From: Oceanospirillaceae bacterium ASP10-02a
GTDB lineage: Bacteria; Pseudomonadota; Gammaproteobacteria; Pseudomonadales; Balneatricaceae
Direction: 5' to 3'
DNA: 64,000 bases
Assembly (NCBI GenBank): GCA_905182035.1
Contig: CAJIZL010000029.1
Coordinates: forward strand, 1 to 64,000
This document shows, in pieces, positions 7,479 through 19,817 of this stretch. A program made the translations under genes and the position numbers. The notes under the pieces are model-generated. The model was not told the DNA's origin. It saw nothing but the letters and a program-made list of their open reading frames with translations, and ran no database searches. Within the stretch, counting starts at the first letter, position 1, and the number at the start of each line of letters is the position of its first letter.

Positions 7479-9299
7479 TTATTCCACGGTCACCGACTTG
7501 GCTAAATTACGAGGCTGATCCACGTCAGTACCTTTGATGATAGCCACATGGTAAGACAATAGCTGCATAGGTATAGCGTAAGCTATTGGCGCTAACAGTT
7601 CATGCACTTCTGGTACGACAATGACATGGGTGGCATCATCTTCTGCCATTTTGGCGTGGACATCAGCAAAAACAAACAGTTCACCGCCACGGGCGCGTAC
7701 TTCCTGCATGTTGGCTTTGAGTTTATCAAGCATATCATCTTTAGGTGCAACCACAACGACAGGCATATATGCATCAACTAGGGCCAATGGGCCATGCTTG
7801 AGCTCTCCTGCAGGGTAGGCCTCAGCATGAATATAGGAAATTTCTTTTAGCTTTAGAGCGCCTTCCGAGGCGATTGGGTACATGCTACCTCGGCCAAGGA
7901 ATAAGGTGTGATGTTTGTCAGCAAACCGCTGAGCTACTGCTTCAATCTTAGGCTCCATTTGCAAACATTGCTGCAATACACCGGGTAGCGTCTGCATGGC
8001 ATGAATAATGGGCTGAACATCGATATCTGAACGTTGTTTAGCCAGTAATAAGGTGACGTGAAGCAATGTGATTAGCTGGGCGGTGAAGGCCTTAGTTGAC
8101 GCCACACTGATCTCAGGTCCTGCCTGTGTTAATAGTACCATGTCAGATTCACGTACCAGGCTGCTTGATGCCACATTGCAAATGGCTAGACTGGCAGCTA
8201 ATTTGTTTTTATCAATGTGGCGCAACGCAGCCAAGCTGTCCGCCGTTTCGCCAGACTGAGACAAGGTGATAAGCAGCGTGTCTTCGGGTACTACAGCCTG
8301 GCGGTAGCGGTATTCACTGGCCACCTCTATTTGACAAGCAAGGCCTGCCAAACTTTCTATCCAATACTTTGCTACCATGCCTGCCAGGTAGCTAGTACCA
8401 CAAGCAATAATCTGTACGTTCTTAGCCTTGGACAAGGCTTCAATAGCGTTGTCATCGAGAATGTTTTGGAGCTTTCCAGCAATAATTTGCTGCTCAATGA
8501 GATTGGCCACAACCTTGGGCTGTTCGTTAATCTCTTTTAACATGTAGTGCTTATAGGCCCCTTTATCACTGCTTTCTTCGCTGTGTTCATAGCGGTGGCT
8601 TGGGCGCTCAACAACTACGCCACTAGCGTCAGTAACTGTTACTTGGGTACGGCTGATTGCTGCAATATCACCGTCTTCTAAAAACATAAAGTTGTCGGTG
8701 ACTTGCAACAGCGCCAGTTGGTCGGAGGCGATGTAATTTTCATCACTGCCTAGGCCAATCACTAATGGGCTGCCCTTACGTGCAGCTAACAACAAATCTG
8801 GCTGGGTTTCATCCACCACACCTAACGCATAAGCACCCTCACAACGACCCGCTGCATCACGCACTGCTGCCGTTAAAGACATACCCTGCTTACGGTTGCG
8901 GTGAATTAAATGGGCAATTACTTCTGTGTCTGTGTCGCTTTCAAAGCCGTATCCTGTAGCAACAAGATCTTCTTTTATAGATTCAAAATTGTCAATGATG
9001 CCATTGTGAACCACCGCTAAACTACTGTGAGACCAGTGAGGGTGGGCATTAGTTTCATTAGGAATTCCGTGGGTAGCCCAACGTGTATGAGCAATACCTA
9101 AGCTGCCTTGTAATGGCTTAGCAGTTAAGGCGGCATCTAAACTAGCCACTTTGCCTACGCGGCGGGTACGCTGTAAACCTTGATCACTTAAAATCGCTAC
9201 ACCAGAGGAATCGTAACCGCGGTACTCTAGACGCTTTAGGCCTTCTACTAATATGCCGCTGATATTACGCTGAGCAATGGCGCCAACTATTCCGCACAT
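7479..9299 (-). CDS. glmS: Glutamine-fructose-6-phosphate aminotransferase (isomerizing)
   Basis: The enzyme makes glucosamine-6-phosphate from fructose-6-phosphate and glutamine, the entry step to UDP-GlcNAc for peptidoglycan and lipopolysaccharide. Residues 1-220 form the Ntn glutaminase domain starting MCGIVGAIAQ with the catalytic Cys2, RLEYRGYDSSG and HTRWATHG. Two sugar-isomerase (SIS) domains follow, with TLSQSGETADSL and GRGSMYPIASEGALKLKE. The C-terminus NLAKSVTVE is the conserved tail. Its 606 residues are normal (E. coli 609). It lies 16 bases after glmU on the same strand, the usual glmU-glmS operon. Confidence 0.97.
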   Translation of the reverse strand: MCGIVGAIAQRNISGILVEGLKRLEYRGYDSSGVAILSDQGLQRTRRVGKVASLDAALTAKPLQGSLGIAHTRWATHGIPNETNAHPHWSHSSLAVVHNGIIDNFESIKEDLVATGYGFESDTDTEVIAHLIHRNRKQGMSLTAAVRDAAGRCEGAYALGVVDETQPDLLLAARKGSPLVIGLGSDENYIASDQLALLQVTDNFMFLEDGDIAAISRTQVTVTDASGVVVERPSHRYEHSEESSDKGAYKHYMLKEINEQPKVVANLIEQQIIAGKLQNILDDNAIEALSKAKNVQIIACGTSYLAGMVAKYWIESLAGLACQIEVASEYRYRQAVVPEDTLLITLSQSGETADSLAALRHIDKNKLAASLAICNVASSSLVRESDMVLLTQAGPEISVASTKAFTAQLITLLHVTLLLAKQRSDIDVQPIIHAMQTLPGVLQQCLQMEPKIEAVAQRFADKHHTLFLGRGSMYPIASEGALKLKEISYIHAEAYPAGELKHGPLALVDAYMPVVVVAPKDDMLDKLKANMQEVRARGGELFVFADVHAKMAEDDATHVIVVPEVHELLAPIAYAIPMQLLSYHVAIIKGTDVDQPRNLAKSVTVE

Positions 9300-9315
9300 G
9301 TGTTGTCTTCCTTGG

Positions 9316-10677
9316 TTAAATTTTTACTGGTTTAGCCCAAGTGGCTAAGTTGCGCTGTTTGCCACGAGCGATAGCTAGGTTACCATCGGCCACGTCTCTA
9401 GTAATGGTAGAACCTGCACCAATGGTTGCATCTGCGCCAATGGTGACAGGAGCAACAATGGAGCTGTTTGAGCCGATAAAAGCACCATCTGCAATCACAG
9501 TTTTGTACTTGTTAACACCATCGTAGTTACAGGTAATGGTTCCAGCACCAATATTTACTTTTTCACCAACCACCGTATCACCTAGGTAGGTAAAGTGATT
9601 GGCCTTAGAGCCTTTGCCCAAGGTGGTCTTTTTGGTTTCGACAAAATTGCCTACTTTGGCATTATCATGAAGTATAGTGCCGGGTCGCAGGCGCGCAAAG
9701 GGTCCAATATTACAGTTTGCTGCAACTTGGGCCTGGTCAATTACACTATTTGCTAAAATCTGTGTGCCTGCTCCAATGTGGGCATTTTTGATGTGACAGT
9801 TGGGGCCAATGTGAACGCCATCCCCTAACTGCACGTGACCCTCAATGATGGCATTGATGTCGATGTAAATATCTTTACCTGCGATGAGTTCACCACGTAA
9901 ATCAAAACGTGTAGGGTCTGCCAACTGTACACCGTCACGCAATAGTTGATTGGCTTGCTGGAGTTGATGCCAGCGCTCAAGGCTGGCCAATTGCACACGA
10001 TCGTTTACGCCTTGGGTTTGTTGTGGGAAGTCTGGCTGGAGGTGCCTGATGCCAACGCCATCGGCAACAGCCATGGCGACGATATCCGTGAGGTATATTT
10101 CACCTTGAGCATTGTTACTTTTAATGCGTGGTAACCAGCCATTCAATAAACTTGCCTTAACCGCCAAAATACCAGTGTTAATTTCTTTGATTTGTAACTG
10201 GTCTGTATTAGCATCTTTGTGTTCGACGATGGCCTGGATGTTTCCCCCATCATCACGCACAATGCGACCGTATCCACTTGAGTCATCTAATGTCACAGTA
10301 AGGATAGCCAAGTCGCCCTGCGCTGCTTGCTCGGCTAGCTGTTGCATTAGTACTGCAGGGACTAACGGTACATCACCGTATAATACTAACACTATGGCAT
10401 TATTATCAACCTTAGGCATAGCTTGAGCCACCGCATGGCCAGTGCCCAATTGTTGATCTTGCGTCACGCATTCAGCACCCAGTGGCCGGACCACTGACTC
10501 TACTAGGTGTGCACCATGGCCTACTATTATGTGTGTACGGGTAGGCTGGAGCCTTTGGGCCTGCTCAATGGCATGCACCAACATTGGCTTGCCTGCCAGT
10601 TCGTGAAGCACTTTAGGCAGATCTGAGCGCATGCGTGAACCTTTGCCTGCAGCGAGAATGATCACTTCTAACGACAT
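9316..10677 (-). CDS. glmU: Bifunctional UDP-N-acetylglucosamine pyrophosphorylase / glucosamine-1-phosphate N-acetyltransferase
   Basis: GlmU acetylates glucosamine-1-phosphate and then joins it to UTP, giving UDP-GlcNAc. The nucleotidyltransferase half (about 1-225) opens LEVIILAAGKGSRMRSDLPK with the conserved GxGxRM loop and contains GDVPLVP. The C-terminal half is a left-handed beta helix of hexapeptide repeats (about 250-450), ending in the acetyl-CoA site region IGSNSSIVAPVTIG. At 453 residues it is full length. An AAGGA ribosome site precedes the ATG. It is first in the glmUS unit and is separated from the upstream atp operon by a strong terminator. Confidence 0.97.
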   Translation of the reverse strand: MSLEVIILAAGKGSRMRSDLPKVLHELAGKPMLVHAIEQAQRLQPTRTHIIVGHGAHLVESVVRPLGAECVTQDQQLGTGHAVAQAMPKVDNNAIVLVLYGDVPLVPAVLMQQLAEQAAQGDLAILTVTLDDSSGYGRIVRDDGGNIQAIVEHKDANTDQLQIKEINTGILAVKASLLNGWLPRIKSNNAQGEIYLTDIVAMAVADGVGIRHLQPDFPQQTQGVNDRVQLASLERWHQLQQANQLLRDGVQLADPTRFDLRGELIAGKDIYIDINAIIEGHVQLGDGVHIGPNCHIKNAHIGAGTQILANSVIDQAQVAANCNIGPFARLRPGTILHDNAKVGNFVETKKTTLGKGSKANHFTYLGDTVVGEKVNIGAGTITCNYDGVNKYKTVIADGAFIGSNSSIVAPVTIGADATIGAGSTITRDVADGNLAIARGKQRNLATWAKPVKI

Positions 10678-10943
10678 GAACGATCCTTGTGAAACTGTAT
10701 TAAATTCTAGTCTTTAGTTTAGACGCTTTATGTTACTAAAGTTCATCAAAGTTTGTTTTATTGTGGTCAATAAATATTTGATCAATAGTCAGCCTTAGTT
10801 ACACCAAAACACAATGTTATATTTTGCCATAGGCACTCTCTCAAGTATCAATGTGGCCACGACATCATGGCATTATAACGCTGTTGCTTCACGTTTGCGT
10901 TACGTCATAGAAAACTAGGTTATAAAACAGTTTTTTAGGGCAC
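10678..10943. other. Intergenic region upstream of glmU
   Basis: This AT-rich gap (about 314 bases to the atpC stop, including the terminator listed separately) carries no convincing gene on either strand. It must hold the glmU promoter. Several TTGA-containing -35-like motifs are present on the minus strand between 10760 and 10800, but none has a good -10 at 16-18 bases. I see no riboswitch-like fold. Confidence 0.4.
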
Positions 10944-10972
10944 AAAAAAAGCAGCCGAGGCTGCCTTTTTTG
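10944..10972 (-). terminator. Rho-independent terminator of the atp operon
   Basis: A run of A (10944-10950), the stem GCAGCC (10951-10956), a two-base apex and GGCTGC (10959-10964) are followed by a run of T. On the minus strand this reads as a GC-rich hairpin followed by seven T, 20 bases past the atpC stop. The A-tract and T-tract make it symmetric, so it could act in both directions, but only the minus strand needs it here. Confidence 0.88.
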
Positions 10973-10991
10973 GTGGTTCCCTTTGAACTAC

Positions 10992-11417
10992 TTATTTGCC
11001 AAGCTTCTGACGAATCTGACGCAAAGTACGCAGCTGGGCGACGGCTTCGGCCAATTGGCCAGCCGCACGTGAGTATTCAAACTCTGAAGTTTTATCTGCC
11101 ATAGCCTGTTCAGCTTTGCGACTAGCTTCTTCTGCAGCAGCTTCATCTAAGTCTGCTGCACGAATTGCCGTATCAACCAACAAGGTAATCTTGTGAGGCT
11201 GAACTTCTAAAAAACCACCTGACACGTAAAGTATGTCTTCTTCACCGGATTCCATGCGCATGTGCACAGGGCCAGGTTTAACTTCACTAAGTAGTGGAGT
11301 GTGGCCTGGAGTGATGCCCAGTTCACCCAACGTACCTGTAAGTGAAATAAATTCTACCTTACCTGCAAAGACGGATTCTTCTGCACTAACGATGTCACAA
11401 TCTACACTGGTAGCCAT
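10992..11417 (-). CDS. atpC: F1Fo ATP synthase epsilon subunit
   Basis: Epsilon is a small subunit of the F1 central stalk that couples rotation to catalysis and can inhibit ATP hydrolysis. The N-terminal beta-sandwich (residues 1-85) has VDCDIVSAEESVFAGKVEFI and GELGITPGHTPLLSEVKPG, both diagnostic. The C-terminal helical pair follows from DLDEAAAEEASRKAEQAM. Its 141 residues match the family (E. coli 139). It is the last gene of the atp operon, with a terminator just downstream. Confidence 0.97.
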   Translation of the reverse strand: MATSVDCDIVSAEESVFAGKVEFISLTGTLGELGITPGHTPLLSEVKPGPVHMRMESGEEDILYVSGGFLEVQPHKITLLVDTAIRAADLDEAAAEEASRKAEQAMADKTSEFEYSRAAGQLAEAVAQLRTLRQIRQKLGK

Positions 11418-11481
11418 ATGATTATCCTCTTAAGCAGGGCTTAACCTATTGGCAGCAGCCAATAGAGCTAAGCCCTTGCAA

Positions 11482-12879
<1,398 letters not shown>

Positions 12880-12898
12880 CTAGTTCTTATAGCTCAGG

Positions 12899-13762
12899 TT
12901 AAACGGCTGCCGCGCCACTCACGATCTCAGAAATTTCCTGAGTAATCGCAGATTGACGGGCCTTGTTGTAAATCATCTGAAGGTCATCGATCAGATCACC
13001 CGCATTATCGGTGGCGCTTTTCATAGCGATCATCCGTGCGGCCTGTTCACAAGCGTTATTTTCTACCACGGCTTGATACACTAAAGATTCTACGTAACGG
13101 CTCAAAAGGCCTGTGAGTAATTCACGGGCGTCTGGCTCGTAGAGGTAGTCCCAATGGTGGCTCATACCGTCTTCATTCGGGTCTGCCTGCAAGGGCACAA
13201 GTTGCACTACGCTGGGTTGTTGGGTCATGGTATTTACAAAATTATTGTAAACCACGTACAAAGCGTCCAACCGTCCTTCATCATAACTGTCTAACATGAT
13301 CTTAACTGCACCGATGAGTTCAGCAGCTTCTGCCTTGTCACCCAGTTGAGTCTTGCTTGATACAACGTTGCCGCCGTAGTTATTAAAGAAGGTTGCTGAT
13401 TTAGAACCAAGGGCACAGATGTCTATTTCGATGCCGTTTTGATCATGTTCAGCCATGCTCTGTACGGTTTTCTTAAACACGTTAATGTTTAAACCACCAC
13501 ACAGACCACGATCGGAAGAAACCACAATGTAACCCACCCGCTTAAGCTCGCGCTGTTGCAGATACAAATGCTTGTACTCAGGGTTGGAGCGTGCGAGGTG
13601 AGCAATCACTTCACGCATTTTATTTGCGTAAGGACGGCTATGATTCATACGTTCCTGTGCTTTACGCATTTTAGACGCCGCTACCATTTCCATGGCGCTA
13701 GTGATCTTTTGCGTACCCTTAATACTCGCAATCTGGGTCTTTATTTCTTTTCCGACTGCCAT
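12899..13762 (-). CDS. atpG: F1Fo ATP synthase gamma subunit
   Basis: Gamma is the rotating central shaft of F1. The N-terminal helix [20 protein letters not shown] with [13 protein letters not shown] and the C-terminal helix [18 protein letters not shown] form the characteristic coiled coil. [11 protein letters not shown] in the Rossmann-like middle part is also conserved. It is 287 residues, as expected. It sits between atpA (72-base gap) and atpD in the standard order. Confidence 0.97.
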   Translation of the reverse strand: MAVGKEIKTQIASIKGTQKITSAMEMVAASKMRKAQERMNHSRPYANKMREVIAHLARSNPEYKHLYLQQRELKRVGYIVVSSDRGLCGGLNINVFKKTVQSMAEHDQNGIEIDICALGSKSATFFNNYGGNVVSSKTQLGDKAEAAELIGAVKIMLDSYDEGRLDALYVVYNNFVNTMTQQPSVVQLVPLQADPNEDGMSHHWDYLYEPDARELLTGLLSRYVESLVYQAVVENNACEQAARMIAMKSATDNAGDLIDDLQMIYNKARQSAITQEISEIVSGAAAV

Positions 13763-13834
13763 ATGCTTACCTTTCTGTTAAGTAACTAACTTGGTGAATA
13801 GCACGGCTTCAAGGTCACTTGAAGCCGTAAGCCA

Positions 13835-15379
13835 CTACCAGGTTTGAGTTGCCTTAAACTGCTCTAATGCAGACTTAAAAGAAGCGGCGATGTCGTCGTT
13901 AAAGTTACCAGATTCATTCACCTGGCTCATTACGGCGCTATGCTCGCTGTTCATGTAAGAAATTAGAGCGGCTTCGAAGTCACCAACCTTGTTAAGAGCT
14001 ATGTCTGTAAGGAAACCTTCGTTAGCTGCAAATAGGCTGACTGCCATTTCGGCAACGCTCATTGGCGAGTACTGGTGCTGCTTCATCAGCTCGGTCACAC
14101 TTTGACCGTGCTCTAACTGGGCGCGAGTCGCGTCATCCAAGTCAGAAGCAAACTGAGAGAAGGCTGCCAATTCACGGTATTGAGCCAAAGCCAAACGAAT
14201 ACCGCCACCCAATTTCTTGATGACTTTAGTTTGTGCTGCACCACCTACACGGGATACAGACAAACCAGCATTAATGGCTGGGCGGATACCGGCGTTAAAC
14301 AAGTCAGTTTCCAAGAAAATCTGGCCGTCGGTGATAGAGATTACGTTAGTCGGTACGAAGGCCGATACGTCACCACCTTGGGTTTCGATAATAGGTAGTG
14401 CAGTTAAAGAACCGGTCTTACCTTTTACTTCACCATTAGTGAATGCTTCTACGTATTCTGCGTTTACACGAGATGCACGCTCAAGTAAGCGAGAGTGCAA
14501 ATAGAATACATCACCAGGATATGCTTCACGTCCTGGAGGACGACGAAGTAGCAAAGAGATTTGACGGTAAGCCCAAGCTTGCTTGGTCAGGTCATCAAAT
14601 ACGATCAATGCGTCTTCACCGCGATCACGGAAGTATTCACCCATAGTACAACCAGCGTAAGGCGATAAGAACTGCATGGCCGCTGAGTCAGCAGCACCTG
14701 CGTTTACAACGATGGTATGAGCCATGGCGCCGTGTTCTTCTAGCTTACGCACTACGTTAGCAATGGTAGATTGCTTCTGGCCAATGGCCACGTAGACACA
14801 CTTAACACCAGTGTCCTTTTGGTTGATAATGGCATCGATAGCGATGGCAGACTTACCAGTCTGGCGGTCTCCAATAATTAATTCGCGCTGGCCACGCCCT
14901 ACAGGAACCATGGCGTCAATCGCCTTAAGGCCTGTCTGTACTGGCTGGTCTACAGATTTACGTTCGATTACACCTGGGGCTACTTTCTCAACAGCATCAG
15001 TTAGATCAGTGTTAATCGGACCTTTGCCATCAATAGCGATACCTAGACCGTCTACTACACGACCCAGTAATTCAGGGCCTACAGGGACTTCTAGGATACG
15101 GCCAGTACAACGAGCGGTTTGGCCTTCGACCAAATCTTCGTAATCACCTAGAACTACAGCGCCAACAGAGTCGCGCTCCAAGTTCATGGCCATACCGTAT
15201 ACACCACCAGGGAATTCAATCATTTCCCCGTACATTGCGTCAGCTAAGCCGTGGATCAATACGATACCATCGGCTACGCTAACGATTGTGCCCTCATTTT
15301 GGGCTTCAGATGAAACATCAAGTTGCTCTATACGCTTCTTGATGATTTCACTGATCTCTGAAGGATTCAGTTGTTGCAT
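13835..15379 (-). CDS. atpA: F1Fo ATP synthase alpha subunit
   Basis: Alpha carries the non-catalytic nucleotide sites of F1. The P-loop [13 protein letters not shown] lies near residues 169-181, the arginine-finger region is present in the [18 protein letters not shown] to [15 protein letters not shown] stretch, and the N-terminus [20 protein letters not shown] is typical. Its 514 residues compare with 513 in E. coli. It is 16 bases downstream of atpH in the operon. Confidence 0.98.
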   Translation of the reverse strand: MQQLNPSEISEIIKKRIEQLDVSSEAQNEGTIVSVADGIVLIHGLADAMYGEMIEFPGGVYGMAMNLERDSVGAVVLGDYEDLVEGQTARCTGRILEVPVGPELLGRVVDGLGIAIDGKGPINTDLTDAVEKVAPGVIERKSVDQPVQTGLKAIDAMVPVGRGQRELIIGDRQTGKSAIAIDAIINQKDTGVKCVYVAIGQKQSTIANVVRKLEEHGAMAHTIVVNAGAADSAAMQFLSPYAGCTMGEYFRDRGEDALIVFDDLTKQAWAYRQISLLLRRPPGREAYPGDVFYLHSRLLERASRVNAEYVEAFTNGEVKGKTGSLTALPIIETQGGDVSAFVPTNVISITDGQIFLETDLFNAGIRPAINAGLSVSRVGGAAQTKVIKKLGGGIRLALAQYRELAAFSQFASDLDDATRAQLEHGQSVTELMKQHQYSPMSVAEMAVSLFAANEGFLTDIALNKVGDFEAALISYMNSEHSAVMSQVNESGNFNDDIAASFKSALEQFKATQTW

Positions 15380-15395
15380 GCTTTATTCCTCACAC

Positions 15396-15938
15396 TCAGG
15401 CATTCATGGCCTCAGCCAATTTGCCTAGTTTGCCTTTAACGGAACCATCAATCACTAGGTCGCCCGCGTGGACTATGACACCACCGAGCAATGACGCGTC
15501 GGTAGTACTAGTTATGTTAATTTCGCGAGACAACATGGCGTTTAATGCTTGAGCCAATTTATCTTGTTGCTCATTGCCTAAATCAAAGGCACTGACGATA
15601 GATACGTCTATCGACTGTTCCTGATTTGCCTTTAAGGTTTCATATAAATTAGAAACCTCGGGTAGCAATGACAAGCGCTTGTTTTCGGCCAACAAGTTCA
15701 GAAAATTCTGTGCTTGTTGAGATACAGGGTGACTGCCGTTTACTACGTCTGTCACTAGCTGGGCTTTTTCTGCTGCCGTCAGTTCTGGATTATCCAAAAC
15801 TTGGGCTAAACTTGGATCCGCAACTACCGCTGCAGCCATGTTCAAAAATTCCGACCAGCTACCCAAGTCGCCTTGGGCCAATGCCGTCTCGAAAGCGGCC
15901 TTGGTGTAAGGACGGGCAACAGTAATGGATTCAGCCAT
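15396..15938 (-). CDS. atpH: F1Fo ATP synthase delta subunit
   Basis: Delta links the peripheral b stalk to the top of F1. The protein opens AESITVARPYTKAAFETAL, the conserved RPYA-type segment, and ends LLGGVIVHAGDLVIDGSVKG, matching the OSCP/delta signature. At 180 residues it is close to the E. coli protein (177). It lies 17 bases after atpF. Confidence 0.96.
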   Translation of the reverse strand: MAESITVARPYTKAAFETALAQGDLGSWSEFLNMAAAVVADPSLAQVLDNPELTAAEKAQLVTDVVNGSHPVSQQAQNFLNLLAENKRLSLLPEVSNLYETLKANQEQSIDVSIVSAFDLGNEQQDKLAQALNAMLSREINITSTTDASLLGGVIVHAGDLVIDGSVKGKLGKLAEAMNA

Positions 15939-15955
15939 CGTTAACCTCTCTTTTC

Positions 15956-16426
15956 TTACAGTTCGGCTGCCAACTTATCGACAAGCTCTTGGTGGTTGTT
16001 TACATCAATTGATGCGCCCAGGATTTTTTCTGCACCAGCAACAACAAGTGTTGCGACTTGAGCGCGAAGCACTTCTTTGGCACGGTTTACTTCCTGTTCA
16101 ACGTCGGCTGCAGCTGCCGCTTTAATGCGGTCGGCTTCGGCTTGAGCTGTTTCTTTAGCTTCATCAACGATCTGACTAGCGCGTTTGTTAGCTTGCTCAA
16201 TAAGAGTAGCTGCTTGCGCTTTGCTTTCTTGCAGCACTGCTTCCACAGACTGCTGAGCTTCTTCAAGTTCGCGTGCAGCCTTATCAGCTGCATCTAAACC
16301 TTCAGCGATCTTCTTTTGACGTTCTGCCAAAGCCGCAGTAAGCGGTGGCCAAACGTACTTCATGCACAAGTACACGAAGATAATAAAAGAAATGATCTGC
16401 CCGATAATTGTCATGTTCATATTCAT
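15956..16426 (-). CDS. atpF: F1Fo ATP synthase b subunit
   Basis: The b subunit forms the peripheral stalk. It has one N-terminal membrane helix ([20 protein letters not shown], residues 6-25), then a long Ala/Glu/Lys-rich coiled coil and a C-terminal delta-binding segment with [19 protein letters not shown]. Its 156 residues are the same as in E. coli. It lies 40 bases after atpE. Confidence 0.97.
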   Translation of the reverse strand: MNMNMTIIGQIISFIIFVYLCMKYVWPPLTAALAERQKKIAEGLDAADKAARELEEAQQSVEAVLQESKAQAATLIEQANKRASQIVDEAKETAQAEADRIKAAAAADVEQEVNRAKEVLRAQVATLVVAGAEKILGASIDVNNHQELVDKLAAEL

Positions 16427-16466
16427 GGCAAGACCTCCATACGTATGGGTTGGTTAAAGATGACCT

Positions 16467-16721
<255 letters not shown>

Positions 16722-16749
16722 TTAGTAGTTAAAAGTAAAAGGGTACTGA

Positions 16750-17571
<822 letters not shown>

Positions 17572-17576
17572 TTATC

Positions 17577-17993
17577 TCACTTTGATTTCGTAGAAGTTTG
17601 TTTATCTATAACCACTGGCAACATTGCTGCAAGTAAATGGGAGCCAATAAAGGCTAATAGCAAGGCTAAAGGGTTTAGTGGGCTAACTAAACCGAATGCT
17701 AAACCGAACAAAACTACAGTTAAGGTTAGTTTAAGCATTTCGTTGCCGTACATTTGCACCAAGGTTAGCTTTGCGTCTGCTGTAGCTTTTGGAGTTGAGT
17801 TGCGTTTGTTACCGCGCGCAAACTCTCGCCTCAAGGCCCAATAAGCAGGTAGGCTGTAAATGGCACCACCAAGAATCACGGACATTCCCGTAACCCAGTC
17901 TGTTATAGATAAACCCACTCCAATCAGTGCCACTACAAGGGCCTGATAGGTTAATGTTTTTTGCAACCAATTGGGGGCTTTATTTAGCGCCAT
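17577..17993 (-). CDS. atpI: ATP synthase accessory protein I
   Basis: AtpI is a small membrane protein proposed to help assemble the c ring or take up magnesium. The 138-residue protein has four hydrophobic helices (near residues 14-34, 37-55, 85-104 and 108-128), a basic linker ALRREFARGNKRNS and a lysine-rich tail. It is first in the atp operon, directly behind the strong promoter at 18067-18095. Sequence conservation in the family is low, so position is the main evidence along with topology. Confidence 0.9.
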   Translation of the reverse strand: MALNKAPNWLQKTLTYQALVVALIGVGLSITDWVTGMSVILGGAIYSLPAYWALRREFARGNKRNSTPKATADAKLTLVQMYGNEMLKLTLTVVLFGLAFGLVSPLNPLALLLAFIGSHLLAAMLPVVIDKQTSTKSK

Positions 17994-18066
17994 AAGTGCT
18001 TAAAAAATCCGTTGGTTGCCAGTCTAAATATTAGCTGTGAGAGCTTCTACAATCACAGCGCACGGA

Positions 18067-18095
18067 ATTATAGGGTGTTTGTTTTAAAACCTCAA
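18067..18095 (-). promoter_or_regulatory. Sigma-70 promoter of the atp operon
   Basis: On the minus strand, TTGAGG (18095-18090) and a perfect TATAAT (18072-18067) are separated by exactly 17 bases. The pair lies 74 bases upstream of the atpI start and points into the operon. It is the strongest promoter I could see by eye in the window. Confidence 0.7.
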
Positions 18096-18157
18096 CAATT
18101 TTCCTTTTTTAAAGTTGTATTGCGATTATACATAAGTGAGACAATAGTCCCGTCTTA

Positions 18158-19030
18158 CTAGGGCTCAAGCCTTGCTATGATGCCATCGAGTTGGTCTAAG
18201 GTTGCATAGCTAATGGTTAGCTTGCCTTTGCCTTTGGCCGATTGTGTGATGCTGACGGCAGCACCTATAGCATCGGATAAACGATCTTGCAGACTGTGTA
18301 TATCTGCATCGGGTGCTTGTTTTGTAACAACTTTTGGCTCTTGCTGCGCTTTACGTACTAACTCTTCGGTTTGACGTACCGACAGACCTTTAGCCACAAC
18401 TTCACGGGCTGATTGTAATTGTTGGTCTTCTTCCAGTGCCAACAAAGAACGCGCATGACCCATTTCTAAGTCGCCCCGCTCTAGCATCAGTCGTACAGGT
18501 TCACTTAGCTGTAATAAACGCAATAAATTAGCGATGGCACTGCGGGATTTACCCACTGCGTCGGCTACTTGCTGCTGCGTGAGTTCAAACTCATTCTGTA
18601 AACGTTGTAATGCAAAGGCTTCTTCCATGGCATTAAGATCTTCACGTTGAATATTCTCAATTAAAGCCATGGCAATGGCATCTTCGTCCGGCACTTCTTT
18701 AATAAGGGCAGGGATGCTGTCTAGTTCTGCCAGTTGGGCAGCGCGCCAGCGGCGCTCGCCAGCAATAATTTCATACCGATCTATACCCACAGTACGGACA
18801 ACAATAGGTTGCATAATGCCATGTACGCGAATTGATGCCGCCAGTTCCTCTAGGGCTTCTGGATCCATATCTCTTCGCGGCTGATAAACACCACGCTGAA
18901 TCCACTCCACAGGTAGTTGTTGTAAACCATCTTTTTCCTTCGGTTGATTTTGTGTTAAATCAACATCAAGGCTACCCGCTCCTTGAAGTAAGGCTTCTAA
19001 ACCACGATTGAGGCCACGTTTTTTAACCAT
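18158..19030 (-). CDS. parB: Chromosome partitioning protein ParB (CTPase, parS-binding)
   Basis: ParB loads on parS and slides as a CTP-dependent clamp to organise the origin region. The order is: a basic N-terminus (KKRGLNRGLEALLQ), box I/II of the ParB/Srx domain with GERRWRAAQL at residues 91-100 (CTP contact), ALIENIQREDLNAMEEA, and a helix-turn-helix around LTQQQVADAVGKSRSAIANLL. A C-terminal dimerisation segment follows. Its 290 residues match Pseudomonas-type ParB. It is nine bases after parA. The cognate parS sites are at 33261 and 35879. Confidence 0.97.
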   Translation of the reverse strand: MVKKRGLNRGLEALLQGAGSLDVDLTQNQPKEKDGLQQLPVEWIQRGVYQPRRDMDPEALEELAASIRVHGIMQPIVVRTVGIDRYEIIAGERRWRAAQLAELDSIPALIKEVPDEDAIAMALIENIQREDLNAMEEAFALQRLQNEFELTQQQVADAVGKSRSAIANLLRLLQLSEPVRLMLERGDLEMGHARSLLALEEDQQLQSAREVVAKGLSVRQTEELVRKAQQEPKVVTKQAPDADIHSLQDRLSDAIGAAVSITQSAKGKGKLTISYATLDQLDGIIARLEP

Positions 19031-19039
19031 AATACTGCT

Positions 19040-19810
19040 CTATTTTTTTTCTTGTTGACGAATAAATTCGCTAGCTAATGCCAAATAAGCTACAGCGCCA
19101 CGAGAATGCTTATCATACATCAGTGCTGGCAATCCGTGGCTGGGGGCCTCTGCTAAACGCACATTGCGAGGGATGATGGTGCGGTAGACTAAATCACCAA
19201 AGTGATTGACCAATTGGTGTGACACATCGTTGGTTAGGCTACTACGTGGGTCATACATGGTGCGTAGTATACCTTCAATCACTAAATTTGGATTAAGGTT
19301 GTTTTTGATAAGCTTTACAGTGTTTAGCAAAGCGCTAATTCCTTCCAATGCGTAATACTCACACTGCATAGGGACTAATACGCTGTTGGCACAGGCCAAG
19401 GCATTAACAGTGAGCATGTTTAAAGAAGGCGGACAATCGATCAAGACAAAATCATAGCGGTGTTGTAACTGGCTTAAGGCGATTTTTAATCGAGCCTCTT
19501 TTTTGTCCACCTGAATCAATTCAACTTCGGCTGCTGTTAAGTCACTGTTCGAGGGCAACAAGTCATAGCCTGCTGGGGTATTGATCTGCAATACTTGGTT
19601 TATGTCTACCCTCTGTGTGAGGACATCGAGCACGGAGTAGCGCAAGGTGTTCTTTTCAATGCCACTACCCATGGTGGTATTGCCCTGAGGATCTAAATCA
19701 ATGACTAGTATCCGTCGTTTAGTGGCTACTAGTGATGCCGCTAAGTTAACACAGGTGGTGGTTTTACCCACACCACCTTTTTGATTAGTTATAGCAATGA
19801 CTTTGCTCAC
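19040..19810 (-). CDS. parA: Chromosome partitioning ATPase ParA (Soj)
   Basis: ParA is a Walker-type ATPase that moves ParB-parS complexes over the nucleoid. It has the deviant Walker A NQKGGVGKTTTCVNLA (residues 9-24) with the signature lysine, RILVIDLDPQGN, and DFVLIDCPPSLNMLTVNA (Walker B). Its 256 residues are typical of chromosomal ParA, without the N-terminal extension of plasmid type Ia proteins. The start codon is GTG, seven bases after the rsmG stop. Confidence 0.97.
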   Translation of the reverse strand: MSKVIAITNQKGGVGKTTTCVNLAASLVATKRRILVIDLDPQGNTTMGSGIEKNTLRYSVLDVLTQRVDINQVLQINTPAGYDLLPSNSDLTAAEVELIQVDKKEARLKIALSQLQHRYDFVLIDCPPSLNMLTVNALACANSVLVPMQCEYYALEGISALLNTVKLIKNNLNPNLVIEGILRTMYDPRSSLTNDVSHQLVNHFGDLVYRTIIPRNVRLAEAPSHGLPALMYDKHSRGAVAYLALASEFIRQQEKK

Positions 19811-19817
19811 AATTGAC

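Noticed and set aside
10678-10991. Regulatory RNA or riboswitch ahead of glmU
   Set aside because: Apart from the atp terminator, I found no stable fold or conserved motif; a glmS-ribozyme-like element is not expected in this group and is not seen.
14811-15143. Long antisense frames inside atpA and other conserved genes
   Set aside because: They lie opposite strongly conserved coding sequence and their translations have no family features; they are by-products of codon bias.
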